The notes beneath the pieces are model-generated. The model saw nothing but the letters and a program-made list of their open reading frames with translations, was not told where the DNA came from and did not search any database. Positions 12,515 to 26,073 of a stretch of 64,000 nt of DNA are shown here, one piece after another. The DNA is from Datnioides undecimradiatus (lineage: Eukaryota; Chordata; Actinopteri; Lobotiformes; Datnioididae): contig WARS01000012.1 in NCBI GenBank assembly GCA_008933995.1, positions 2,108,001 to 2,172,000 of the forward strand. Direction: 5' to 3'. Position numbers and translations under genes: made by a program. How positions within the stretch are numbered: position 1 is the stretch's first letter; the number at the start of each line of letters is the position of its first letter.

Positions 12515-15500
12515 AGCCTGGCATGGCAGCAGTGGCTTACTGTTTATCAATCAGTATGAAGTTAATGAGGCATGGAGGAAGGGAGGGGACATGAGGGTGG
12601 GTCGCGCCCCCCATTTAAAATGCATTACCCACAGGACAGGCCTGCAGCGGGGCCCCGTCTGACAGACAGCGAGTCGGAGCGTCAGGGACAGGCACCACAA
12701 GTTAACAAGTAGATGCCACTAAACGAGTGTTAAAGCCTCCGAACCTGTCCCACATGGAGGCGGCCTGACGCCCTAACAACCACAAAAACTAAAACTGCAA
12801 GGGTGACACAACAGGAGGTAAATGCCGCTGAGATTTGTGCTCCTGCTGCATGCACCTCATCTTAAAACACAGACGGCAAATTATTTGTTAACGTCTCTGC
12901 TTCTGTGAGACAGGTACAATAACCGTGATTACAGCTGTTATGTTTACATCTTGTCACGCTGTCTGCCGGGCTGAAACAGACGGAGTGACTTTCTGAAAGA
13001 AAATACATTGGGTTGGGGGAAAGAGTCAGATTAGCCTGTCAGTGCATTTGGCGACGCAGACAGAAAGACAATGAAGTCACTTCAAGCTAATCCTAAATGC
13101 CAGCTACTAAATGCCACTTCTGTTCTTCCTGCATCGAATTATCATATTTCTCTGTTGTATCTCTGTTCAACATTGTCTGCCTCTTCTGTCGGTCTTTGTA
13201 CAGGAAAATAACACCAGGATTTACACAATGTCTTATCTAAATGGAATATATTCACACACAGAAATAAATGTCAGCGTTAAACCATTCAAACACATGCGGC
13301 GCTTTAAATGTCCTAATTGAGAAAATACGGCGATGCTTAATCGGAAAATTAATCTCTTTGGTGATTTATCGGGAAATTCTGTTTTTTCTCCTACATGTGT
13401 TCTTCATTGTTGGTGTTTGCTCCGCTCTTATGCGTGTAAAGCTAATGTCGTGTTGTGTGAGATGTATTAATTGGAACAGGCTTGACGAATTGGAGTCGGT
13501 GTCTAATCAATCAACAGCAAAAAGGAGGTCTGATTTGGATATGAGGCCTGCACGTGACCTCCACGATAAGGTCCTGAACGTCAGACATGTCACGCTGGGG
13601 AAAGCCCCCCCCCACTTTCATATGCTAATGCAATATCAGTTTTCGATTATCGTGCCGCATAATTGCACTTGTAGTCTGGTAGTGAAAACCTGCAATGTGA
13701 TTACCAGTAACAACACAATGTGGCACTCAGCTGAGCTAAAGTCACGCACAGGCCATAAAAAACACCCATACTCAGTGGGGGGAGAGACCACTTGGGACAC
13801 TTTTGATCAGATCCTGAGGGAAGCAACAAACCGCTGAATTGATTATGTGACTGCAGGCCAAGAGGAGAAGGAGGGACTACGCTGTGACAAGGAAAGTGTT
13901 CCCTGTAAATCTGTTGTCAGGTGGCAACAAACAGAGCAGACAATTTACACAATAGTAGAGTCAATATTGCCCATGCTGTGGGATGCAGAGTAGTCTGGCT
14001 CAAATATCAAGGAAGGTGGTGGGCAGGCAGAAGCAGCAGACATCTTGATATTCCAGATGTGTGTATTTATTTACAGCGGTCTCCATCATGCATATAACTC
14101 AGGGAAAATAACACAAAAATACGAGGCAAGCAGCTCCGATATCAAATTTTGTCCATGGCAGCACTGACTCACCTCTCCTCCCAAGGAGCGAAAACCCAAC
14201 TTACTATGCAGGTCGTTCAGGTTGTTTGTTGAAAGCAGTGTGCATGGTTTTACTGCGGTTTTCAGGGTGAGCGACGTAATTTCTTTAAAATGCTGTGACA
14301 TGCTTGGTGGGTGTGTAAATCAGTTTTGTGTAAAAAAAAAGGCAGTATGCACGATGGATTCGTTCACAATACTTAAAGTTTGCTAACATCAAGCAAACAA
14401 TAACGTCACTGCAGAGTAAAGACATTACCAATACCATGCAGGTTGGATTCAAACCTGCAAAATGATGAAGGCAACTAACTTACAGCCATGTGCTTGCTTG
14501 AACCTGCTCACGTGCCTCGATGTGAACCATAACGTAAGGCTAACACAAACAAACCCCCGGATACAAAGCGATGTAATGTCACAAAAGCACTGCTGGAAAG
14601 CTGCGGCAACATGAACCAAAACACTACATGCTGTAATGTGTAAGATGAAGGAACAAGCGGTGAGTAGAGTAGAGCTCTCGCCCACTTTGTCACGTGGGCG
14701 TCATACGTCTGTTTGATTTAGCAGAAAATGAAATAATGCAGTTTTCAGTCAGTGCTCACATATGGGTTTTTACTGTCAACCTCTGTGGGACTCTCATTCA
14801 TCTCCTGATAAGGTGTCCAACCGGGCAGTCAGTATAATTGAGCAGAGAAAAGGTTAGCACTTACACATTCGGCAACAGTAATGGATGAACATTAACTTCT
14901 TTTTTTGAGTACATAAAGTGAATATCCCTAATTGACTTGGTGTGACCAGTACATTGACACTATAGCCTTCATTACCGTTTTTGGAATACAAGCTGGATCA
15001 ATGCGAAGTGATTTCCCAGTCACAGGCTCCGATATGTCTCATTAAACTCAGACAACCTAATCAGGGACTTCTGGACGAATCCTAGAGCTAACGGTGATAA
15101 ATGAGAAGCTGGGCATTAGGACTCAGCAGAGCAAGTAGCTTTCTTGCACTTGTTAGCCCTGTTTCCCTGTAACGGAAAGTTATTTCCAACAGATGTAAAT
15201 ATAAACATTTAGACCCGATGAAATCACCATCAAAGGAACGCGTTCCTCATAAAAACCTAATCTAGGAGCTTCAATTAGTACATAACATTTCAACGGAGAG
15301 ACTTGTGAGGCAATGTGGTAATAATAATGTCCCTTCGCTTTTATGTGGCAAGTGGCAAGAGCCCAGCTTCATGTGGAAAAAGTAGGATCATGTGCATGAA
15401 AACCTACAATAGTGCAAACCCCCTGAGCCAAAAAACCTTGTCCCAGTGTTAGTAACATTCTTTTTTTCCAGGAGCAAGGGAAGAGGGCCAGTCTTCCTGG

Positions 15501-17710
15501 CTGTGATCTGTCTGACATCAGGCAGTGTTGCAGGCCAGTGCCAAGTAGAGCAGAGAAGCAGAATTCCCCCTGCTTACCCTGAGCTCAATGCAACTCCCAG
15601 TCTTCACGAAGCATGTCATGAACAGAGCCGTTAGAGCATGCCAGCCAATGATTTCTGCTCAAGGATGAGGGAGGAAAACGAGGGGGGGGGCAAGAGCAAA
15701 AAAAGTTTAGGCAGATGGTTTTGACTTTATTTATATAAGCTGCCATGTTCAGTAGCGAGTTAATGTGCAGCTCTGTGGAGCCCCTGGCTCTAGGACCAGT
15801 CCTGCAGCAAACACAAGGAAAAACAACACAAAAATGGGTTTTTTACCTCGTGTGAAAGTGTCAAGCTTTATCCCGATTTCAACTTATCCTAACAGCCTCA
15901 TTATGATTTTTAACACCTGTGCGGCATCCCGGCCTGGTTAATTGGTCAGTGAGGTGGTCAAACAGAATAGCCATTAGTAGCAGTGGCACGCAATTATAGC
16001 ACTGACTGTCACCTAGAGATTGATGTGGTTAAGCCCAGGCATGCCCCGTGAAATCAATAAAGTGTCATCTCTGTGCAACGTCTGCGTGATGGATGACTCC
16101 ACAGGAGCTCAATTACAGAGACGGGATGATGAATACCACCCCAACAAAAGGATAAGATAATTGGAATTAGGACCGAAATGCAACACTAATCTCTGAAGAT
16201 GTGAAGATGATGACACAGACTGCGCTGAAATACAGAGGGTCTGTTAGTTAATATTAAAAAAAATAGATCATATAGTGTCTTTTATAGCTCCTTAAAAAGC
16301 TTCATGTACAAGAAGAACACAAGAGACTAACCAAAAAGTCTGCTGCGATGGTTTTTTGAAATAAAATACAGGCCAGCTTTACCTTTGGATCGTGTTCACT
16401 GACACAGCTATGCAGCTAAAAAACTCAGTGAGCATGAGTGAGTGAGCAGAGTAAGACAGAAAGCCCATAGAGGAACCACATAAGTGCTGATAGCAACCTC
16501 ACATCTCCATGAAACAGCTTGTCTGGACAAGATATGATCGCTATAGCATCGCAAAAGCTCTTACCGACGACAATCGTGTTTCAGTTGCGTACTGAAATGT
16601 TAGTAGAGGGTAGTTGATTCGGAAACACTTACGATTAGATGTTTTGGATTGGTCACATGGGTCAGTTTCGGTAGTAACAGACCAACAAACGTGTCATTCA
16701 GGTTGTTTTCGCGGTTGCATCGCGTGTCACATTAAGCACACATGCTGTTCCCTCACCATATCACAGCAGCACTTTGTCTCTTGCTGCACCACAGCTCAGT
16801 GCAGAGGGTCGAACAGTTCCAGACTGACACGCACAATGAGAAAACCTCGTGTTTGTTTAACATCTCACTGGTTTTTGCAACTTATCTCTACGTTTGGCCG
16901 CGCTGTAAGACTCACAAATGCTTGACGACAAACATAACCGCATCGGAAAAGAGCGACTTTGAGTGAGTTTGAGTTATTTTTACACTTAATCATCCGTTTT
17001 CTCCTTTGTCTCTTCGCCTGCTGTCACTTTCCGACATGTAACATCAAGTCACATCTGGTTCTCCTGTCTTGTGCTGTGCAGTGTTTGTCACCCAAAGGCA
17101 TGCATGCACACACCAAACCCCGTCTATGAGAACAGTCACCCTGCAAATCATCACCCTCTCAATCGTGGTTTACAGCGAGGCAGGCCTCATCTTATTTTTT
17201 CTGAAAAAGACATTAATATTCGTTTTATTACACATGATATCAAGATCCCCAAGGGCCAGGGAAAAAATAATCACATCTGACTAATCACAGGCAGTTGATC
17301 TGCACAGTGTGAACTCTAAACAGTGGAATATGAAGATTAATATTCTTTTCAATTAAACATGTAATAAACAATTACATTTCAATTGCAGGGGGAAATAAAA
17401 ACAGTTTGTCCCAGGTGGATGTTTTTTCTTCCCCTTTGTTTTTTTTTTTGGTGGCATGGGCCAATGACATTGTTATCTGAAACTAATTATGCCGGGTGCC
17501 AAAGCAGCAGTCTCTCAAATCGCCTTTGTTGCTGTGGATCACTGGAGGGGAGATCCTTCATCCTGCTTTCTACTCCTATCTGCCCCCGGGGCTTCTGTTC
17601 CTCTGTGGCAGAGAGCGTGCTTCTGCTCTGCCTCTTCATCTCCCTCAGTACAGGCTCGGGTTGTAAGTCTGAGTGTGGGGGTGTGGGAGAGATTGAAAGA
17701 GAGAGTGTCT

Positions 17711-17726
17711 GTGTGTGTGTGTGTGT
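17711..17726. repeat. TG dinucleotide repeat
   Basis: Eight GT units in intron 3. They sit in a wider region with many GTGTG and CATG words (17690-17860) that produces long but meaningless open frames on both strands. Confidence 0.9.
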
Positions 17727-20132
17727 CCCTGCTCGTGTGCAGAAATCACTGCATGTGCTGGTTTCTCAGCATGATTTATGCGCATCTGTGTCAGAGCATG
17801 TGTGTGCGCTTGTGCAGATGCAGGCACCGCTGCATGTGCTGTTTCCACAGTGTTTGCGCTTCACACAGACAGCAGGCTAATGGCTTATAGATCATGCAAC
17901 ACATTCTTTTCTTTCAACACTATCAGCAAACCACAACACTTCTTCGCCCGATTTCCTCAACTACTTATTCAACCCTCTGAACATCCTGAATTGGGACTCA
18001 GGAAGGCATTACTGAACTGTAATGCTTTCCTGAACTATTTTGCACACTCTGAAACAAAACTTTAAAGGGCTGGTTAACCAAAATTACAGTGAACAATTTT
18101 CACAGGAACCACTTTCTACCAAGAAAATAGTCCCTGTAAAATCTGTTGACAGTGAGATCTGGGAGTAGTGAGGACACAGGTTTCTGGAAAGAGATGCTGT
18201 TTGCATCTTTTTCTGTGGTGCAATACTGTGGGCAGCACAGCCCTTCACTGCATTGGGATTGAGGCAGACAGATACCTCATTTTGATATTCATGTCTCCCA
18301 GCCTGTAGCAAAAATCAAGTAATATTGAAAGCTCGGCAGATGGAAATTGACTAGATTTAATTCACATTCCTCTCTGCGGACACATTCCAAGTGGCAACAA
18401 AAAGCTTTACGTGCAGCCACAAAACAATGAATTGCATCATATCTTTTCTGTTTTCTTACATCATTTTCTCGCTTTGCTTGAGTGTTTTTTGGTTTTTTTT
18501 TTAGATCACTATGTGGGTTAAAGCGAAGGATGGGAGGAGGTGCTGAGGAGGGGGTGAATGCAAAGTCATTTTCAGGACGGGTAATGCTAACAGCTTTGAG
18601 CTTTCCTATTAATTCAAACGGTTTGCAAAGAACTGGCCCAAGGCCCGAAGCTCATGCATCTATATTCATTGCAACCTCGTGCTTGAACTAATGAGCAACT
18701 AGGGAACTCCAAACAATCAAGCCTATCATTCTTTTCACAAGGTAAATGCACATACAAAAAAACAGCATTTCAATTAATTAAATCTGTCTGTAGTCGAACG
18801 CCCTCCCTCTTTTTTTCCCTGCCCTTCTCCCCCGTCTCGCACGCCCTCAGGGAAATCAAACAATTAAAGACTGAATGCAAATTTACTCTCCCTCCCTCCA
18901 TGCCTTTCACCCCTCTGATTATGTCAGTGAGCAAGATGTCCTCCCTCTTTCTAGTAAACGTCTGATTTTGATGTTTTGTGTGGGTTCGGCTACGTATCCT
19001 GACCCTGTGTTCTTTTAGGAGATAACGAACAGGAGAAGAAGGCTACAAGATTAGGGTCTGGGGTGGGGGGGCAGAACGAAAACTAAATCATGTAAAGAGC
19101 GATGAACTAAAGTGTGACATGCACAGTCAGAGTCCTCACGCATTTGCAACAGGTGTCTGTGCTATAGCAAGTAATTAAATCTGTAATTTATCAGAGAAAG
19201 CAAACGTTTCCAAAACCCTGAACATTCATAAAGCAGCTTTCATTGAATCCGTTCTCTGCTGTGAGTGCTGACAAAAGATTCTGTTATGTCACGCTTCTAT
19301 AAACTAGCTCTTAGCATCATTTCTAAAGTTGGTGATTGACTTCCCAATAATGGACTACCAGCTCATCGATCATCCATGGTCCATTGATCCCTGGAAGGAA
19401 TGTAGCCCCTTGTTGTTGGGGCTGATGCACCCAGGAAGTGGAATTTTTATTGTCTTTTTTCTAAGAGATTGTTTGTAAACAACAATAACAATATATCAGA
19501 GCGTGCAGATGGAGAACACAGCTGGGGCTTGCTCATTTCTACGACATCGGTGACCCGTCGAGCATAAAGAAAAGGTGTTCGGGCTTGATTTGCATACCGA
19601 TACAGAGGCATTCATTTATTTAGTGTTATTTCATCAGCATTTGGAACAAAATCAATTTGCAGGACCAGGGCACAGCCAAGATTGTAGAAACCTCTGAGGT
19701 CATGCACAACAGCCCCGAAACCGCTTCTTAATATTTCAACCTGACACAAAAACAGAGGTTGATATATTTAATATTTAAACATTCAGCCAACCGTTTATTT
19801 GTGTTTTACATGATTTTTATCTAACATGAAGTTCTTCTCGACTCTGCTGGGGAAACGCTCAATCGACAGGATCATTCATTACACTCGCCAGGGAAGCTGT
19901 GTTTTCTTTGGTTTGTGTGTTTGCTGGTTGGTTTGTCTGCTTCTCAGAGGGACTGTGAATAAACTACTGGCCTGGTTTTCATGCAACTTGCTGGAAGGAT
20001 GCAGCGTAGCCAAAGAAAGAAAAGGAGCATGGTACTTACTTGAATTATTGGTACTTACATGTTCATGAAGTTATTACACTGAAATCAACTCACAAAATTT
20101 ACCAGGATTTAACTGTAGATTGTCAAAGACAA

Positions 20133-20535
20133 AGTTAAATATTTTGGATAATAGACTTTTTCGCATTCTTGCCACACCAGCTTCACACCACTCTCATATC
20201 TGTATTATATGAAACTGGATTAAGCAGCTGGTTAGCTTAGCTTAGCCTAAGAGCAGAAAACAACACCCACCCACCAGCCCCTTTCAAAGGTCACTAATTA
20301 AAACCTTATATCTTGTTTGTTTCATCAGAAAAACTGAACGGTAAATGTGTGATTTTATTAAGGATTATGTGGGAGATTAGCTCTCGGCTGGCAGCAGTGA
20401 CTCCCTTGAATCTCCACTGGTTGCCTGGAAACCTCACCGTGACGACAAGACTCGAATCTCCTGACACATGAGTAGCATCGATCTTTTCATTTAGCACAAA
20501 TGCATTCCCCAAAATATGGAATTATTCCTTTAACT
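20133..20535. mobile_element. GCTTAGCTTAGC-family dispersed teleost repeat, copy A
   Basis: The left end reads GTTAAATATTTTGG and the right end, reverse-complemented, reads GTTAAAGGAATAATTCCATATTTTGG cut by a short gap, so the ends are inverted repeats. Inside are the family marks I remember from percomorph fish: ACTCTCATATCTGT, GGTTAGCTTAGCTTAGC and CACTAATTAAAACCTTATAT. The right half, reverse-complemented (GAGGTTTCCAGGCAACC), matches the centre of copy B at about 56070. It has no coding capacity and is probably a non-autonomous DNA transposon. I cannot assign the superfamily. Confidence 0.65.
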
Positions 20536-23500
20536 TCCACTACGTTGCTAAATCTAGTGGAAAACATCCTTTTGTGTCCCAGTATTTATGTTGCTCCTAC
20601 AGCAGAAAACTGGACCAACTCCATCTATGCCTTGTTGTTTTTCAAGAAGGACAACCTATAGCTTTTTCCTCAGCTCATGTGTCAACAAATGCAGTTTCCT
20701 GCTTAACTCTCTGTGGATTTACAACCTGGCTGTGACCCCTTCACTTGGAAACTCTGCAGATGATTTTAAGGCAACTCTGTCATGGACTCGGGCCCTCGAT
20801 TCCACGGGGTCCCTGCACCCCGAAGCAGTCCACAGCCTCTTTATCAAACCCTGGCAGCTCCTATTGTTGTTGGCAGCTCATTCCTGTCCCCAGTGCTGGA
20901 GGGATTAGGTGAGAGTGAGTTGAGGAGGAGTACAGGGGCCTACCAAACGAGACCCCGTCGTGTCCCATACCCCAACAGGGAGTTATCAGAAGTTGCTGAC
21001 GGCAAGAAAAGACGGAGGGAGAAACATGAAGGCAGGTAGAGAGGAGGACGAGTAGGAGGACTGCTTTCACACTTCATCTGACAAAGCAAAAACACCTCCA
21101 ATCCAGTCGTCATGTATCCTTCCCCCTACCTCCGTCTACTCCCTGTGTGTCCATCTCTCTGCGCCGTGGGGCCTCAGACGCATGACCTTAATGACGAGTG
21201 GGATGGGAAACCAAAAGCATCTGCTTTCTGCATGACATGGAGACAGGGGAGAACTCCGTGCTCCAGGTCCTGACTTTCTCTGCACCATTTCCTTTTATCA
21301 CTAAGCTGAATTTAGCGATGAAAGGGGCGTGTGAACTCCCACACAGGGTTCCCATTGAGCGGATTTGACGTTTTAAATGAGTCAAAAGCAGGAACACAAG
21401 GGAAAAAAATGGAAAGGTTCATCAGTTGAGAGGCTACCTTTTAGGGCAAGAGGGGGAAACTACTGCTGCAGCTTTTTTTTGCTGTGCTAGTCAACTGGAG
21501 CGGATGCTTTCCATCCAGCGTTGCAGCATTTTTCACAAGGACACTGCTCTGCGTGAGCATGCGTAGGGCAACAGAAGGGGAGGAAAAAGAAACCTTACGA
21601 GATCAGCTGAAAGACACAGGCTACCTTCAGCCCGAATCTGACTGTCTGACTGATGACCACGCGTGGCTTCTTCGCTCAGTCAGTGACCCCCACACGCAGG
21701 GAGTGCTGGTCATAGGAAGGTCAGTGGACTGTGAGAACGGACAGAACAGGATGGAGGACCAGAAGAGTGAACGTTCCCTCCCGGCTGACACTAATTCACA
21801 CTGTAACTCCTGCATATCTATTTGTCTGTCTGTCAGAGGGAGGATGGAAGCCAGGACTGTGAGCTCGGACTGATTATCTTTATGGTCAGCAGCCACAGAG
21901 GTCAAAAACTTTGGCTGCTTTTGTTTATTCCCTTTGGCACCCCAGAGCCTTGAGAAAATGAGATTTCACTAGGACTGATGGAGAACATTTGCTTAAATAG
22001 GTGAAAGGGAGAGACTGTGAGCCAGGGGGAAAAGACAGAAAGGCAAAAAGGCAGACAGTCTGATGGAAAGAGCACACACAGGGAAGATGAAGACAGAGGC
22101 TTAAAACCAACTTTTGTAGTCAAGAGCCTCTGATAAAGCTACATTTTCTGGCAATTCACATTCAAAGGATTCTGTATTGAACTTGTGCTACTGTTTACCA
22201 AGTGTAAAAACATGTTATTCCTCATAGGCATGCAAGTCAAATATATGAAGACGCGCTCGACTTTCATAGCTGCATTTTGGAAAACATGAGCCCCTGGAGG
22301 TGCAGTTATTTTATTTTGCTTATTGCTTATTTCCCCCACGTATACAACAGCTATGACATTATTACAGGCATTTTGGGAAGACAGGGGAAAACAGCATAGT
22401 TCAAGCTCCTTGTTGCCAAGTTTGGTTATTGTTGTCATATATTAACAATGAAAAATCCACGGCACACTAAACTGAAACTATTGTTCTTTTTTTGATTTGT
22501 CTTTTTAATTCCAAAACCTGAACACTAACAAGCAAAGCAGTGACCGCAAGGAAACAAACAAGGGACAATGTTATGTTTGCTCTGTTGTCTGTAGACTTTA
22601 TGATTAAAAAGCCCTATTTCGTTAGTGTGCAACGTGATATCCAGCAATTGCCACACCAGCAGTATTGTTGTGTTGCGAAAGTAATCAAATGTTCTGCATT
22701 TTTGAGTTTTCAAAGGAATAACCATAATAGTGTTTGCAAAGTCATTTCAGCACAGAGACACAAAGCCAAATGTAATTCCATTAGGTTTGTATGATGTCTT
22801 TGCAATGCCTTACATTACAATCTAAACAGTACTTCGTATAGTTGAATGAGCTATGGTCGAGTCAAGGGCAGACATGGATAAAACATGAGGTCACGCTCAC
22901 ATTCATGGATAATCAAATTCAAATGAGATGGGATGTGGTTTCATTTTAGCAGCCGTCTGGAATATGTTGGAAAGTCTTAAAATAAATTTTCTTTGGGATT
23001 AAACCTCACATTATTCTCTATTAAATGTTAAAAACACGTAATATACAAGGTTTGAAAATGAAACATATGGCCTCATGTACCGCCAAAAAGCCCCTCTGCT
23101 CATAACTTTAAATGCAATCTTATCTTAAAAGACACATGGGCGCCTGTTATTGCACATCGATGGACTGGCATGTTCAGGTAACATAAAATGGGGTTATTGT
23201 TGAGCCTTTAAAATCTTGCAAGCCAGGGCTGTGATATTGCAAGAGGAAGGGCTTTTCAAAAAGTGACCCATACAAAAGATGAAAAACACAGTGAGAACTG
23301 TCTGGTTGTGTCTTTGTGCTCTGTCTTTAAAAAAGTCAAATATCAAGACAGGCAACTGGTCCTTATCAGTGTTTCATATCATCATCGTATTATTATTACC
23401 ACCATATTACATACAACCCATTTTTCTGGGAGCCATACGCACTGAAAAAGGTCCCATTGGACTGAAAGTTGTTTTGCCTTTTACCCTGAAAACAAAAGCC

Positions 23501-23616
23501 CATTGCTCTAGAAGCTTATTTCTACAGAAACACACACTCTCCCTGCAGAAGTTAGTTCAGTAACTGCCGACCCTGTCCGCAGTGCTGAACTGGCAAGGGT
23601 TTTGCCCTTGATAGGC

Positions 23617-23633
23617 TTTTTTTTTTTTTTTTT
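23617..23633. repeat. Poly-T run, 17 bases
   Basis: Mononucleotide tract in intron 3. It could be the tail of an old retroposed copy, but the adjoining sequence does not identify one. Confidence 0.9.
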
Positions 23634-25425
23634 GGGTTCTACATCAAACGACATTGAAGTGATTTGCCTGGCAGGGACAAAATTTCCAACGCTGGAGGAA
23701 AATGGGTACAACCAAGCTCGTTAAGAGGAAAAGGAAGTAACACAAAACAAGGGCTGTTGGGTAAAAGAGAAGTTATTTACTAGCATGTGGGTTTTAATTG
23801 AGGCGGTGCACACCTCTGTCACCTGGGTAGAGGTTAGTATGCAGGGAGAGGGTGTGTTTTCTGTGATTCAATGCAACATTTTTTAGCATATTAGGGCTTC
23901 GGAGTAATGGTGTGGCAACACAAAAACCACTCCTTTGCTAGCCTCAGTCCAGGGTGCCAATGGGCAAGGCAGCAAACCCTCAGTTGCCTGAAAAAGCATG
24001 AAACGCATCCCCACAATTTGAATTGTGTTTTCAGTTCAAATGCATTAGACTGGTAACAACTACTTATCTCTAAAAAAGAGGGCACCTTTTTCTGTAGGAC
24101 CCTACATCAGCTCTTCGGTAGATGTAAGTAGTGACTGATGGCTCATCCCCTTGAGAGAAACTGCTGCTGACAGTTGGATTTAAGTTGGCTGTGCACTTTG
24201 TGGTGAAAGGAGGGAGGCTGAGGAATAGATATACCAGCTGGAGTCCTGAGACCCCCGCGGTCTGTCTGGAAAAAGGCTCAGAGAAGGGAGAGGCAGACCC
24301 CTATCACAGCACAAAAGGTCTTTTTTAACAAACCATTGGGTTTAAAAGTCATCTTTCATTTTTCAGTTTTGTACTTAAAAGTGCCCATCCATTTAAGTAT
24401 GCTTCGCACTTTTCAGTGGAGTAAGAGGCATCTTGTGTCAAGTGTTTGAAAAAAGCACATTTGCATTTTCATCGATTGTGGATTTTTCAATGATAGAGAA
24501 AAGGAAGATTAAATCTTTTTTGTGGAAAACGTTTATGATACATAAATTATTTTTCAAAGTGGATGTGCTGAGTGTTTTACATGCCTTAAAATGTGTCTAT
24601 TATGGAAAGATATAACATTACGTGAGATATTTTCAGTGACAACATCCTGAAAACAGTCCTCTCATATCACAAAATGCCTCAATCATAACATAAGAATTCA
24701 TTGTAGATCAAAAGTACTTGTTTAGATTTTGGGTAGAAATTGACAAATGATGGGTCCAAAAAGTTAAAGAGAGAAAATGAACAGTTGTTTTGAAATGCAA
24801 AGTAAACCTGAGGGTTAGGTCAGGATGGACAACTACTAGACCTCACGAATGCATTTATACAGACACACGCAAAACTTTGAAAGGACACCCGTCCATGTGC
24901 ATCTCACGTCTCTTCATCCTGAAGTAAGGGACACGTCGTTCTGAGCACTTCCCAGTGTTATGGGGTGCTTCCTAATTAATTAGGAACATGGAGTAGCAAA
25001 TCCACCTTATTAATTACTGCTCTAAGCTTGAAAATAATTGGAGCTTCTGAGAAGGTAATTCAAAAGAGGGAAGCTCCTTCCAAAAAATTCCCTTTTGAAG
25101 GAAGTAGTTAAAAGGCACAAGCTCTGGACAGAGACGAGCCTATTTCCATGGCTTGTCTTTGAAACTAATGAATCACAGTATATCATGGCCTTGCAGCCGC
25201 AAGGGTAACAAGAGAGGTACAAAGGCTGGAGTTAACCTTAGTGCTCTTTCCTTCTCTTGGAAGTGAGGTTTGGTGGTTCTGAATTTTACAACATGGTGTA
25301 TGTGTGTTTGAATTTTGCTGATGAAAGAAAGTTTATGTGCGTGTCTGTCAGCAGAAGAGAGAGAATAAAGAAGCACTGGCACAAGCATGTAGAATATCTA
25401 AGTCTTTGTGTTCATATTGAGAAGC

Positions 25426-26073
25426 ACACCAGTCAGCCACAACATTAAAACCACTTGCCTTTCATTGTGTAGGTCACCCAAATGCCACTACAACATCATT
25501 CAAGGCGTGGACTCCACTGCTCTATGGTATTTGGCACCAAGACGTGAGCAGCACATCCTTTAAGTCCTGTAAGTTGCAAGGTAGGGCATCCACGTATCGG
25601 ACCGCTTGCTCCTCAAAAGAGGCTGCTATCATTGGAGAATACCAATGGTGCCAAAGTTTAGGTAGCTGCACTTGACAAAGTAACATGAAAATGAATGCAA
25701 GATCCCAAGGTTTCCCAGCAGAACAGTGCCTGGAGCATAATACTGCCTTTGCTACTTTGCCTTCTTCCAATAGTTCATCCTGGTGCCAGGTTACACAGTG
25801 CGTCTGTACCCAACCATTTACACGATGCATAAGACAGATCATACCAAGCTGCTTTCTTTCATTGTTTCCTGTTGCATTTTCAAACGCCCATTATACAGCT
25901 GTTGTTTTGAAGATGCTCACACCCTCTTCTCTAACTATCACAGCCCTCGTCAAAGTTGCTCAGATCTTTTCACTTCCCTGTTTTTCCTGCAATTTCCTCC
26001 TCAATTTCAAGAACTGACTGTTCGTTTGCTGCCTTATACGTCACGCTTTTAATGTTACAATGCATCAATGTTC
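25426..26073 (-). mobile_element. Tc1-like transposon remnant, internally deleted
   Basis: The left end (CAGCCACAACATTAAAACCAC) and the right end (CGCTTTTAATGTTACAATG) are decayed inverted copies of the ends of a Tc1-like element common in fish. The minus strand carries pieces of the transposase C-terminus, including LPCNLQDLKDVLLTSWCQIP at about 25522-25581. The right side, near 25940-26050, matches the start of the transposase gene, coding for a KLSDFDKG-type N-terminus in intact copies. The roughly 650 bp present against about 1.5 kb for an intact copy means most of the middle is gone. Several stops and shifts remain, so it is inactive. Confidence 0.75.

Noticed and set aside
13268-13837. 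Plus-strand open frame of 189 codons in adam12 intron 3
   Set aside because: No domain, no splice signals and unlikely amino-acid make-up; the low stop density follows local composition. At most a conserved non-coding block.
14436-14460. tRNA-like B-box word (GGTTTGAATCC on the minus strand)
   Set aside because: No matching A box or cloverleaf around it; it is part of a 7-bp palindrome GCAGGTT...AACCTGC.
17383-17890. Overlapping plus-strand frames of 165 and 133 codons
   Set aside because: They run through a TG repeat and GT-rich sequence and translate to Val-Cys repeats. No gene support.
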